A DNA stretch of 64,000 nt from Cupriavidus necator A5-1. Its GTDB lineage: Bacteria > Pseudomonadota > Gammaproteobacteria > Burkholderiales > Burkholderiaceae. Made by a program: the position numbers and the translations under genes. The DNA is taken from NCBI RefSeq assembly GCF_000744095.1, contig NZ_JQLI01000008.1, forward strand, positions 3,596,001-3,660,000. Direction: 5' to 3'. How positions within the stretch are numbered: the first letter of the stretch is position 1; every line of letters starts with the position of its first letter. Of this stretch, positions 44,531 to 53,242 are shown one piece after another. Under the pieces are notes generated by a model. The model saw only the letters and a program-made list of their open reading frames with translations, was not told the origin of the DNA and did not search any database.

Positions 44531-45778
44531 ATGTTCACGATTATCTTCCTCGCCGCGCTGGTGCTGATGGTGCTGACCAAGCTCTGGCTGGCCGCCCGCC
44601 AGGTCCGGCATGTGGCCCAGCACCGCAATGCGGTACCGGCGCGCTTTGCCGACACCATCACGCTGGCCTCGCACCAGAAGGCCGCCGACTACACCATCGC
44701 CCGCACCCGGCTGTCGATGCTGGAAGTGCTGGCCGGCGCCGCGGTGCTGATCGGCTTCACCATGCTGGGCGGGCTGCAGTGGCTCAACCAGTTCTGGCTC
44801 GATATCTTCGGGCCCGGCTATGCCTACGGCGTGGCGCTGGTGGCCAGCGTGGCGCTGATCGGCGGGCTGGTCGACCTGCCCTTCTCGCTGTATGGCCAGT
44901 TCGGCATCGAAGAGCGCTTCGGCTTCAACAAGATGACCTTCGGCCTGTGGCTGGCCGACATGGTCAAGATGCTGCTGGTGGCGTGCGCGCTGGGCCTGCC
45001 GCTGCTGCTGGCGGTGCTGTGGCTGATGGAGCGCGCGGGTTCGCTGTGGTGGCTGTGGACCTGGCTGGTGTGGATGGCGTTCAACCTGTTCCTGCTGGTG
45101 ATCTTTCCGACCTTCATCGCGCCGCTGTTCAACAAGTTCGAGCCGCTCACCGACGAATCGCTGCGCGAGCGCATCGAGGCCCTGATGAAGCGCTGCGGCT
45201 TTGCCAGCAAGGGCCTGTTCGTGATGGACGGCAGCAAGCGCAGCGCCCACGGCAACGCCTACTTCACCGGCTTTGGCGCGGCCAAGCGCATCGTCTTCTT
45301 CGATACGCTGCTGGCGCGCCTGTCGGGCGACGAGATCGAGGCGGTGCTGGCGCATGAGCTGGGCCACTTCAAGCGCCGCCATGTGGCCAAGCGCATCGCC
45401 GTCACCTTTGCGCTGAGCCTGGTGTTCCTGGCGCTGCTCGGGTGGCTGGCCACGCGCAGCTGGTTCTACACCGGGCTGGGCGTGGTGCCCAACCTGGGCG
45501 TGCCCAACAATGCGCTGGCGCTGGTGCTGTTCTTCCTGACGCTGCCGGTGTTCACCTTCCTGCTGGGACCGCTGGCGAGCCAGTCGTCGCGCCGCCATGA
45601 GTTCGAGGCCGACGCCTTTGCCGCGGACCAGACCAATGCCGGGCACCTGGTATCGGCGCTGGTGAAGCTGTACAAGGACAATGCCTCGACGCTGACGCCC
45701 GATCCGCTCTACAGCGCCTTCTACTACTCGCATCCGCCCGCCGCACAGCGGATCGACCGCCTGCTGGCGCACGCATGA
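44531..45778 (+). CDS. M48 (Ste24-type) membrane metallopeptidase
   Basis: The 415-residue protein has several membrane helices. The zinc motif HExxH is in VLAHELGHFKRRH (near residue 277) and the third ligand in RRHEFEADAFAAD (near 355). The N-terminal TLASHQKAADYTIARTRL and FGIEERFGFNKMT are typical of Ste24/CAAX protease 1 homologues. It probably trims or removes membrane proteins. It overlaps rsgA by 4 bases (ATGA); orn-M48-rsgA is a conserved betaproteobacterial set. Confidence 0.93.
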   Translation: MFTIIFLAALVLMVLTKLWLAARQVRHVAQHRNAVPARFADTITLASHQKAADYTIARTRLSMLEVLAGAAVLIGFTMLGGLQWLNQFWLDIFGPGYAYGVALVASVALIGGLVDLPFSLYGQFGIEERFGFNKMTFGLWLADMVKMLLVACALGLPLLLAVLWLMERAGSLWWLWTWLVWMAFNLFLLVIFPTFIAPLFNKFEPLTDESLRERIEALMKRCGFASKGLFVMDGSKRSAHGNAYFTGFGAAKRIVFFDTLLARLSGDEIEAVLAHELGHFKRRHVAKRIAVTFALSLVFLALLGWLATRSWFYTGLGVVPNLGVPNNALALVLFFLTLPVFTFLLGPLASQSSRRHEFEADAFAADQTNAGHLVSALVKLYKDNASTLTPDPLYSAFYYSHPPAAQRIDRLLAHA

Positions 45779-46746
45779 GCCGCGCGACGCGTCACCGCAA
45801 CGCCGGCGGCGGCAGCCATGCCGGTACCAGCCACGAGTCCGCGCTGATCATCGCCGCGCACGGCCGCCACTACGTGGTCGAGCTGGGCGACGGCACGCGC
45901 ATGCATGCCTTCCCGCGCGGCAAGAAAAGCGACTGCGCGGTGGGCGATCACGTCAACGTGGAACGCGCCGCCGCCGACCAGTGCGTGATCACCAAGGTCG
46001 CGCCGCGCAAGAACCTGCTGCACCGCTCCGACCAGTTCAAGTCCAAGCTGCTGGCCGCCAATATCGACCAGGTCATCATCGTGCTGGCGACCGAGCCGGG
46101 CTTCTCGGAAGACCTGCTCGGGCGCGCGCTGGTGTCGGCCGAGGCGATGGAAATCCGGCCGCTGATCGTGCTCAACAAGACCGACCTGCCCGACCGGCTG
46201 GACGAGGCGCGTGGCCGCCTGGCGCTGTACCACGAGCTGGGCTACGACACGCTGGAGCTGTCGGTGCGCGCCGACCCGGCGCAGGCGCTGGCCACGCTCA
46301 AGCCGCGCCTGGCGGGGCTGGCCAGCATCCTGATCGGCCAGTCGGGCATGGGCAAGTCGTCGCTGCTGAACCTGCTGATCCCCGGCGTCGATGCCCAGAC
46401 CCGCGAGATCTCGGCCAAGCTCGATTCCGGCAAGCACACCACCACCTTCACGCGGCTCTACCACCTGCCGGCAGACTGGGGCACAGCCGACGGCCGCCAG
46501 GGTGCGCTGATCGATTCACCGGGCTTCCAGGAATTCGGCCTGTACCACCTGAGCGAGGGCATGCTCGAGCGCGCCTTCCCGGAATTCCGGCCGCGCCTGA
46601 CCGAGTGCCGCTTCTACAACTGCCACCATGTGAACGAGCCGGGGTGCGGGGTGCTGGCCGCGGTGGAATCCGGCGCGATTTCCGAGCGTCGCCACCAGCT
46701 CTACACGCAGCTGCTGCACGAATCCAGCCAGCAGAAGCCGTGGTAA
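45775..46746 (+). CDS. rsgA: Ribosome small-subunit GTPase RsgA
   Basis: The 323-residue circularly permuted GTPase checks late 30S maturation. An N-terminal OB fold is followed by G4 LNKTDLP, then G1 GQSGMGKSSLLN, G3 IDSPGFQEFGL, and a zinc finger (CRFYNCHHVNEPGC). The start overlaps the M48 gene. Confidence 0.96.
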   Translation: MSRATRHRNAGGGSHAGTSHESALIIAAHGRHYVVELGDGTRMHAFPRGKKSDCAVGDHVNVERAAADQCVITKVAPRKNLLHRSDQFKSKLLAANIDQVIIVLATEPGFSEDLLGRALVSAEAMEIRPLIVLNKTDLPDRLDEARGRLALYHELGYDTLELSVRADPAQALATLKPRLAGLASILIGQSGMGKSSLLNLLIPGVDAQTREISAKLDSGKHTTTFTRLYHLPADWGTADGRQGALIDSPGFQEFGLYHLSEGMLERAFPEFRPRLTECRFYNCHHVNEPGCGVLAAVESGAISERRHQLYTQLLHESSQQKPW

Positions 46747-46778
46747 GGTAAGCGCACCTGCTCTCCCGGTGCGCTGCC

Positions 46779-47087
46779 ATGAAACTGCTACTGTCCGCCA
46801 CCTCGCTGGTCCATGCGGCCCATTGCCAGAACGTGCTGCGGGCGGCCGGCATCCGCGCCGAACTGCGCAATACCTGGCTGGCCGGCGCGACCGGCGAGAT
46901 CCCGTTCCGGGAAAGCGCGCCGCAGGTATGGCTGGTCGATGACGAGATGGAAGCGCAGGCGTGGGCGGTGCTCAATGTCGCCGCCAACCCGGTGCCGGGG
47001 CCCAGCTGGCAATGCCGCCATTGCCACGAATGGCACGAGGCGCAGTTCGGCGCTTGCTGGCGCTGCGGCGCGGCGCGCGGCGACTAG
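46779..47087 (+). CDS. DUF2007 family protein with zinc-ribbon tail
   Basis: The product is 102 residues. The DUF2007 part spans about 1-70 (AHCQNVLRAAGIRAELRN, VWLVDDEMEAQAWAVL) and is thought to bind signal-type ligands or proteins. A C-terminal CRHC / CWRC pair forms a probable zinc ribbon. It lies 32 bases after rsgA and is probably in the same transcript. Confidence 0.88.
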   Translation: MKLLLSATSLVHAAHCQNVLRAAGIRAELRNTWLAGATGEIPFRESAPQVWLVDDEMEAQAWAVLNVAANPVPGPSWQCRHCHEWHEAQFGACWRCGAARGD

Positions 47088-47115
47088 CGCGCCGGCCCGC
47101 CTTCAAACCCCTGGA

Positions 47116-48111
47116 TCAGCCTACCCAGAGCGCCAGCGACAGCATGGCGAGCAGCAGCATCCACAGCACCACCGCGCGCCACACCAGGCCGACGGCCGAC
47201 TGCAGCGTGCGCACGCCGGGCTCGGTGCCGAATTCGGGCGCGGCCGGCTCGGGACCGCCGTTGTCCTCTTCCATGCCGGGGGCATAGTCCACCGCCGGGC
47301 CCGCCACGCTGGCGCGCAGCACCACGGTGGAGTCGTCCTCGGCCAGCGGCGTGCCCAGCCTGACGCCGAGCGCCCCGCCGCCGCTGGCAAGCAGGATACC
47401 GTTGACCGCATCGTTCCACTTGCGCGCGTGGTTGCGCCAGGCATAGACCGCATCCTCGAAATTGCCGACGATGGCAAAGCCGATCGCGGTCAGCCGCGAG
47501 GGAATCCAATCGAGCACATAGAAGGCGCGCGCCGCGAAGCGGCCAAGGGCGGGACTGCGTTCGGCCGAGGGCAGGTTCCAGTGGCGGCCCAGGTATTCCG
47601 CGGTACGGTACAGCACCACGCCGCCGGGCCCGATCGGCACCAGGAACCAGAAGAACACGCCGAACACATGCCGGTGCACGGCCACGATCGCCGCTTCCAG
47701 CGTATGCCGCACGATCTCGGTGACCGGCATCTCGACGGTGTCGAGCCCGGTCCACTCGTGCAGCAGCGTGCGCGCGGTATGCAGGTCGTCGCGGTTCAGC
47801 GCTTCATGGATGTCGGTGAAGTAGTGGCTGAACTGGCGAAAGCCCAGCGTCATGTACAGCACCAGCACGTTCCAGGCGAGCGTCAGCGCCACGCTGATCG
47901 AGGCCAGCAGGTAGTGCACCACGATCACCGCCAGCGTCAGCGGCAGCACCACGGTGAGCCAGGCCAACGCGGCATCGCGCGGCCGGCCGGTGTCGAAGGC
48001 GTGTTCGGCACGTTCGCCGAGCGCGCGCACGATCTCGTGGATCGGGTTGTTGCGGCCCAGGGCGCGGAACTGCTCTGCGATCAGCGCCAGGAGAATGGAA
48101 ACAAAGGTCAT
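47116..48111 (-). CDS. CobD/CbiB-like membrane protein
   Basis: The 331-residue protein has several membrane helices (LLALIAEQFRAL; LTVVLPLTLAVIVVHYLLA; the end VVLWMLLLAMLSLALWVG). It resembles the CobD/CbiB family of cobinamide synthases, especially FYVLDWIPSRLTAIGFAIVG and WRNHA, but shows no sign of a cobalamin operon around it. It may be a paralogue with another role. ATG 48111 is chosen because the first helix starts there. It is convergent with the DUF2007 gene. Confidence 0.82.
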   Translation of the reverse strand: MTFVSILLALIAEQFRALGRNNPIHEIVRALGERAEHAFDTGRPRDAALAWLTVVLPLTLAVIVVHYLLASISVALTLAWNVLVLYMTLGFRQFSHYFTDIHEALNRDDLHTARTLLHEWTGLDTVEMPVTEIVRHTLEAAIVAVHRHVFGVFFWFLVPIGPGGVVLYRTAEYLGRHWNLPSAERSPALGRFAARAFYVLDWIPSRLTAIGFAIVGNFEDAVYAWRNHARKWNDAVNGILLASGGGALGVRLGTPLAEDDSTVVLRASVAGPAVDYAPGMEEDNGGPEPAAPEFGTEPGVRTLQSAVGLVWRAVVLWMLLLAMLSLALWVG

Positions 48112-48277
48112 CTTGGTACTGGGTGTTCCAAGGGGGCGTCGGCACGGGGACGCCCCCCTGTCGTGATCCGGGGAATAGACCCGTGCTGGCCTGCCGGCGA
48201 TGTGCCGGTGCAGGCGCAATGCATAGCGAGAAGATAGCACAGCGGTACCTGCCGGGCCCCGGAGCGCGACGCAAAAT

Positions 48278-48309
48278 GCAAAAAGCCCGCCGGGCGGGCG
48301 AGCTTTTGC
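48278..48309 (-). terminator. Terminator after the pirin gene
   Basis: GCAAAAAGC (48278-48286) pairs with GCTTTTGC (ending 48309) around an inner CCCGCC/GGCGGG stem. Lies 33 bases past the pirin stop on the minus strand. Confidence 0.7.
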
Positions 48310-48341
48310 GGACTTCAGCGACTACGTTTGCCGGGCGCGGC

Positions 48342-49040
48342 TCAGGGCAGGTCGAACACCAGCACCTCGGCGTTATCGCCGCCGGACAGCGCGACTTCAC
48401 CGACCGACGCCAGCCTGGCCGCGTCACCGGCTTCGAGCGCCTTGCCGTTGATCGTCACGCGGCCACGCGCCACGTGGACATAGGCGCGGCGGCCCGGTGC
48501 GAGCGCCAGCGTGGCGGCTTCGTCGCCGTCGAACAGGCCGGCGTACAGGCGCACGTCCTGATGCACCACCACCGAACCCTCGGCGCCGTCGGCGCTGGCC
48601 ACCAGGCGCAGCTTGCCGCGCTTGTCGGCAGCGTCGAAGTGCTTTTCCTCGTAGCCGGGCTCGATGCCGTTCTGGTCAGGCATGATCCAGATCTGCAGGA
48701 AGTGCGTCGTATCGTGCTGGGCATGGTTGTACTCCGAGTGGCGCACGCCCGTGCCTGCGCTCATGCGCTGCACATCGCCCGGGCGGATCACGCTGCCATT
48801 GCCCATGCTGTCCTTGTGGGCCAGTTCGCCTTCCAGCACGTAGCTGATGATCTCCATGTCGCGGTGGCCATGCGTGCCGAAGCCCATACCGGGCGCGACG
48901 CGGTCCTCGTTGATCACCCGCAGCGGCCCAAACTGCACATGCTGCGGATCGTAGTAGTCGGCGAACGAGAACGAATGAAAGGACTTCAGCCAGCCATGGT
49001 CGGCGTAACCGCGCTCTGCAGACTTTCTGATTTCAATCAT
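48342..49040 (-). CDS. Pirin family protein
   Basis: The 232-residue bicupin protein has metal ligands in GTHGHRDMEIISYVLEGELA and GTGVRHSEYNH. Bacterial pirins include quercetin-dioxygenase-like enzymes and regulators; the role here is unknown. It is divergent from a LysR gene across 152 bases, a common arrangement in which the LysR protein controls the pirin. Confidence 0.93.
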   Translation of the reverse strand: MIEIRKSAERGYADHGWLKSFHSFSFADYYDPQHVQFGPLRVINEDRVAPGMGFGTHGHRDMEIISYVLEGELAHKDSMGNGSVIRPGDVQRMSAGTGVRHSEYNHAQHDTTHFLQIWIMPDQNGIEPGYEEKHFDAADKRGKLRLVASADGAEGSVVVHQDVRLYAGLFDGDEAATLALAPGRRAYVHVARGRVTINGKALEAGDAARLASVGEVALSGGDNAEVLVFDLP

Positions 49041-49192
49041 TTTGATGGCCCTCCTTGGCCCGTTTCGCCGTCAGCACTAGCTGTGTATCCCGTGTCGCGG
49101 CATGTGTTGCGCTGTTGATGCTAGGCAGTTTAGGGCCTGAGGCGTATATTTACGGGGTCCGCCTTAGAAGCAGTCATTCAGAATTTCTGAAC

Positions 49193-50113
49193 ATGGCCCT
49201 CTCGCTAGAATCCCTCGAAGTCCTCGACGCCATCGAACGCAAGGGCAGCTTCGCCGCTGCCGCCCACGAGATGGGCAAGGTTCCCTCAGCGCTGACCTAC
49301 GTGGTGCGCAAGCTGGAAGAAGACCTGGACGTGCTGCTATTCGACCGCCGCCGCCACCGCGCCGAACTGACCCCGGCCGGGCGCGCCCTGCTCGATGAGG
49401 GCCGCCACCTGCTGCATGCGGCCGACGACCTCGCGCGCCGCGTCAAGCGCCTGGCCACCGGCTGGGAGGCGACGCTGACCATCGTGGTCGACGACCTGAT
49501 CAACTTTCGCGCGCTGCTGCCGGTGATCCACGACTTCTACGCCGAGAACACCGCCACCCGGCTGCGCTTTGCCAAGGAGGTGCTGGGCGGCGCGTGGGAC
49601 GCGCTGGTCAGCAACCGCGCCGACCTGGTGATCGGCGGCGCCTACGATGCGCCCAGCACGCAGGGCTTCCAGATCCGGCCGCTGGGGGCGATGCCGTTCG
49701 TGTTCGCAGTGGCGGCGCACCATCCGCTGGCGACCGAGGACGGCCCGCTCACCACCATCCAGATCGCCAGGCACCGCATCGTCGCGGTCGGCGATACCTC
49801 GCGCAACCTGCCGGCGCGCACCCACGGCGTGCTGGCCGGCCAGGACGTGCTGGTGGTGCCGACCATGCGTGACAAGCTGGAAGCGCAGATCCGCGGCCTG
49901 GGCTGCGGCTGGCTGCCGGCACCCATGGCGCAGCCGCATATCGAAAGCGGCGTGCTGCAGGCGCGCGAGACCGTGGAAGTGCGCGCGCCCGGCCACTTCA
50001 AGGTGGCCTGGCGCACCAGCAACCGCGGCAAGGCGCTGCAATGGTGGGCGAGCAAGCTGGAAGACCCGCGCCTGGCGCAGGCGCTGCTGCAGCAACCGGA
50101 TTTCGCCGGCTGA
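49193..50113 (+). CDS. LysR-family transcription regulator
   Basis: The 306-residue product has an N-terminal winged HTH (LEVLDAIERKGSFAAAAHEM, VPSALTYVVRKLEEDLDVLL) and a C-terminal effector-binding domain from about residue 90. It is likely to regulate the divergent pirin gene and itself. ATG 49193 gives the standard LysR start. Confidence 0.95.
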   Translation: MALSLESLEVLDAIERKGSFAAAAHEMGKVPSALTYVVRKLEEDLDVLLFDRRRHRAELTPAGRALLDEGRHLLHAADDLARRVKRLATGWEATLTIVVDDLINFRALLPVIHDFYAENTATRLRFAKEVLGGAWDALVSNRADLVIGGAYDAPSTQGFQIRPLGAMPFVFAVAAHHPLATEDGPLTTIQIARHRIVAVGDTSRNLPARTHGVLAGQDVLVVPTMRDKLEAQIRGLGCGWLPAPMAQPHIESGVLQARETVEVRAPGHFKVAWRTSNRGKALQWWASKLEDPRLAQALLQQPDFAG

Positions 50114-50123
50114 GGGCAGGCGC

Positions 50124-51047
50124 ATGGCAGTCATCACGGGCGGCTATCGCGGCCGCTTTGCCCCCTCGCCCACCGGGCCGTTGCATATGGGCTCGCTGGT
50201 CACGGCGCTGGCCAGCTGGCTCGATGCGCGCGCGCATGGCGGCCAGTGGCTGGTGCGCATTGAAGACATCGACATGCCGCGCTGCGTGCGCGGCGCCGAC
50301 GAAGACATCCTGCATACGCTGGAACGCCTTGGCATGACGCCGGACGAGCCGCCGGCGTGGCAGAGCCGGCGCGAACCGCATTACGCCGACGCCCTGCGCC
50401 GGCTCGATGCCGCCGGGCAGCTCTACCCGTGCGGCTGCTCGCGCAAGGAGATCGCCGATTCGCTGGTGCACGTGCGCGAGCGCCACCAGACGCTGGCCTA
50501 CCCGGGCACCTGCCGCCACGGCCTGAACGGCAAGCTGCCGCGCGCCTGGCGCGTGCGCGTGCCGGACGGCCCGGCCGCCACCATCTGCTTCAGCGACCGC
50601 TGGCAGGGCCGCCAGTGCCAGGACCTGGAAACTGAGCTGGGCGACTTCGTGCTGCGCCGCGCGGACGGGCTATGGGCGTATCAACTGGCGGTGGTGGTGG
50701 ACGACGGCCTGGAGGGCATCACACATATCGTGCGCGGCGCCGACCTGCTCGACTCCACGCCGCGGCAGATCCACCTGCAGCACCTGCTGGGCCTGCCCAC
50801 GCCGGCCTATCTGCACGTGCCGGTGGTGGTCAACGAGATCGGCGAGAAGCTCAGCAAGCAGAGCGGCGCGCTGGCGATCGACACCGGCGCGCCGCTGGAC
50901 GCGCTGCGCGAGGCAGGCAGCCACCTGGGGCTGCTCAACAACGCGGGGAATGTAAAGGACTGGCTGGCAAGCGCCACCGAAGGGTGGCGCCAGCGACTGG
51001 AGACACCGCCGCAGCCGGGGCACGGCCAGGGCGCCGCACCGGACTGA
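50124..51047 (+). CDS. gluQ: Glutamyl-Q tRNA(Asp) synthetase
   Basis: The 307-residue product is a truncated GluRS lacking the anticodon-binding domain; it glutamylates queuosine on tRNA-Asp. Motifs: GRFAPSPTGPLHMGSLV (HIGH equivalent), zinc Cys in YPCGCSRKE and GTCRHG, and EKLSKQSGA (KMSKS equivalent). It starts 10 bases after the LysR gene, so may share its transcript. Confidence 0.95.
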   Translation: MAVITGGYRGRFAPSPTGPLHMGSLVTALASWLDARAHGGQWLVRIEDIDMPRCVRGADEDILHTLERLGMTPDEPPAWQSRREPHYADALRRLDAAGQLYPCGCSRKEIADSLVHVRERHQTLAYPGTCRHGLNGKLPRAWRVRVPDGPAATICFSDRWQGRQCQDLETELGDFVLRRADGLWAYQLAVVVDDGLEGITHIVRGADLLDSTPRQIHLQHLLGLPTPAYLHVPVVVNEIGEKLSKQSGALAIDTGAPLDALREAGSHLGLLNNAGNVKDWLASATEGWRQRLETPPQPGHGQGAAPD

Positions 51048-51068
51048 TGGCCCGCGCCGCGGGCCATC
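51046..51068 (+). terminator. Hairpin between gluQ and the DEAD-box gene
   Basis: GATGGCCCGC (51046-51055) and GCGGGCCATC (51059-51068) form a 10-bp stem with a 3-base loop. It overlaps the gluQ stop codon and lies between convergent genes. The T-run is weak in both directions. Confidence 0.7.
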
Positions 51069-51085
51069 GCAAAACTACCGCTCGA

Positions 51086-52585
51086 TCACGACTTGCGCGG
51101 CACGCCGCCCAGCAGCGCGGCCACCGGCCGCTTGGGCGCCTGGCGGCCACGGCTCAGCGCGGCGGCGACTTCTTCGGATGCCTTGATCTGCGCGCTGTTG
51201 GCGCTGGGCTCGTACGGGCGCGAGAAGAACGGATCGTCCGAAGGGCGGAACACTTGGCGGCTGCCGGCGTGTTCGTGGCGGCGCGGGCGCTCTTCGCCCT
51301 CGCCGTTGCCGCGCGTGCGGCGCACGTCGCCACGCTCGCGGCGGCGCTCGGTATCGCCCTGGCGCGCACGCTCGCCGGTCGGGTCGAAGCCTTCCAGCTT
51401 GCCGCGCGGGATGCTGCGCTTGATCAGCTTCTCGATATCGGACAGCAGGCGCTCGTCATTGCCGGGCACGTAGATCGACAGCGCGTCGCCGCTGGCGCCG
51501 GCACGGCCGGTACGGCCGATGCGGTGCACATAGTCTTCGGCGCTGTACGGCACGTCGAAGTTGACCACGCACGGCATGTCGGGGATATCGAGCCCGCGCG
51601 CGGCCACGTCGGTGGCGACCAGCGCGTCGATGGTGCCGCTTTTGAAGCCGTCCAGCGTCTGCATGCGCTCGGTCTGGGTCTTGTCGCCGTGGATGGCGGC
51701 AGCGTTGATGCCCTCGCGCTCCAGGTGCCGCGCCAGGCGCGAGCAGCCGATCTTGCTGTTGACGAAGACGATGCACTGGCGTGACAGCCCCTGCTCCGCA
51801 CGCTGCTTGAGCAGGTGCACGACCGCCGCCTGCTTGTGGCCGTCTTCGACCTGGTACACCATCTGGCGCACGTTCTCGGCGGTCGAGTTGCTGCGGGCGA
51901 CTTCGATGGTGACCGGCTGCTTCAGGTAGCTGGCAGCCAGTCGCTTGATTTCCGCCGAGAACGTCGCCGAGAACAGCAGCGTCTGGCGCTGCGCCGGCAG
52001 CAGGTTGATGATGCGCTGCAGGTCCGGCAGGAAGCCCATGTCGAGCATGCGGTCGGCTTCGTCCAGCACCAGCATCTGCACCTGCGACAGGTTGACCGAC
52101 TTCTGCTGCACGTGGTCGAGCAGGCGGCCCGGCGTGGCCACCAGGATCTCAACGCCGCGGCGCAGGGCATCCGTCTGGGGGTTCATGTCGACGCCGCCGA
52201 ACACCACCGTGCTGCGCAGGTCGGTGTGCTTGGCGTAGCGGGCGACGTTGTCGTAGACCTGGTCGGCCAGTTCGCGCGTGGGCGTCAGCATCAGCGCGCG
52301 CACCGGGTGGCGCGCTGGCGACGCGCTGCCATTGGCCAGCGGCAGCAGGCGCTGGATGATCGGCAGCGCAAAGCCGGCGGTCTTGCCGGTGCCGGTCTGG
52401 GCGGCGCCCATCACGTCCTTGCCGAGCAGCACCACGGGAATCGCCTGCGCCTGGATCGGCGTGGGCGTGGTGTAGCCCTGGTCGGACAAGGCGCGCAGGA
52501 TGCGTGCGTCGAGGCCGAAGCTTTCGAACGTCTGCACAGCCGCCTGATCGGCGTTAATTGGTTCTGGTGCGGTCGTAGTGGTCAT
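51086..52585 (-). CDS. DEAD-box RNA helicase, RhlE-like (second copy)
   Basis: The 499-residue product has motifs AAQTGTGKTAGF, PTRELADQV, TPGRLLDHV, VLDEADRMLDMGF, FSATF, ARGLDIPD and HRIGRTGRAG. The C-terminal tail is Arg/Glu-rich, not the Gly-rich tail of the helicase at 30803-32779. The ATG (residues MTTTTAPEPI) is set where the helicase fold begins after a short leader. The gap upstream, about 52586-52903, has a TAAAAT-type -10 near 52735 and a hairpin ATGCTGC/GCAGCAT near 52692-52707, suggesting another structured helicase leader. Confidence 0.93.
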   Translation of the reverse strand: MTTTTAPEPINADQAAVQTFESFGLDARILRALSDQGYTTPTPIQAQAIPVVLLGKDVMGAAQTGTGKTAGFALPIIQRLLPLANGSASPARHPVRALMLTPTRELADQVYDNVARYAKHTDLRSTVVFGGVDMNPQTDALRRGVEILVATPGRLLDHVQQKSVNLSQVQMLVLDEADRMLDMGFLPDLQRIINLLPAQRQTLLFSATFSAEIKRLAASYLKQPVTIEVARSNSTAENVRQMVYQVEDGHKQAAVVHLLKQRAEQGLSRQCIVFVNSKIGCSRLARHLEREGINAAAIHGDKTQTERMQTLDGFKSGTIDALVATDVAARGLDIPDMPCVVNFDVPYSAEDYVHRIGRTGRAGASGDALSIYVPGNDERLLSDIEKLIKRSIPRGKLEGFDPTGERARQGDTERRRERGDVRRTRGNGEGEERPRRHEHAGSRQVFRPSDDPFFSRPYEPSANSAQIKASEEVAAALSRGRQAPKRPVAALLGGVPRKS

Positions 52586-52903
52586 GGGTATCGTTGTCTG
52601 GCGGGAGGCGAACCCGGCACAAACGGATACGCGTCTGGAACTCATCTCGCCCTGGCTCTCGCCTGCGCCGGAGGGGGTTCCGGCGCGGCCATGCTGCTTG
52701 CAGCATTTGGCCAAGAGAATCAAAGACTTACATTTTAGCACCTCTGCCCGCACAGTGACCAGTACGGCGGGGCCGTACGCCTGGCGCGACAAAGCCGGCG
52801 CTACCGGCTGATTTTCAAGAAACTGTCACATCGGCAACGGATGATGCCGGCGGCGCGGCGGCTATTTGCCGGTCCGCGCCAGCCTGAGTCAACCGAGAAC
52901 CAT

Positions 52904-53056
52904 ATGGACTTCGAGCTTTTCCGCCAGACCTGCCAGCAGTTCCTGCGCACATCGAGCCAGTTCCTTGGCCTGGCCGCCGCCGCGCGCCAGCCGGCCATGC
53001 CGCTGCCGGTGCTCCCACCCGGCCAGCCGGGCCAGCCCGGACAGCAGCCGGCCTGA
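52904..53056 (+). CDS. Possible small protein with Pro/Gly/Gln tail (50 aa)
   Basis: The sequence begins MDFELFRQTCQQFLRTSSQF, a plausible amphipathic helix, and ends in PGQPGQPGQQPA. No good ribosome-binding site is present. It could be a small real gene or chance. No family is known. Confidence 0.35.
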   Translation: MDFELFRQTCQQFLRTSSQFLGLAAAARQPAMPLPVLPPGQPGQPGQQPA

Positions 53057-53117
53057 CCCTCGTCTGGATCCTCAGGCAGCGCCCGCTTCGGCGCTGCCCG
53101 GACGACATCCAGGTGAC

Positions 53118-53217
53118 TCAGTCGCCGCGGATGCCGTTGTCCTGGATCACCTTGCCCCACTTTGCTGTTAGTCATCCTCTTCGTGCGCGCGGCCAGCTGC
53201 TCGGGCGGCATGCAGGC
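53118..53217 (-). pseudogene. C-terminal remnant of a Bug/TctC-type solute-binding protein gene
   Basis: On the minus strand the frame reads GAGTVAACMPPEQLAARTKR, then after a one-base shift KWGKVIQDNGIRGD followed by a stop at 53118. PEQLAAR...KWGKVI-x-DNGI is the usual end of tripartite-tricarboxylate (Bug) receptors. The rest of the gene is missing. It starts directly after the CoA-transferase stop, so a deletion has joined the two. Confidence 0.55.
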
Positions 53218-53242
53218 GGCCACCGTCCCGGCGCCCAGCAGC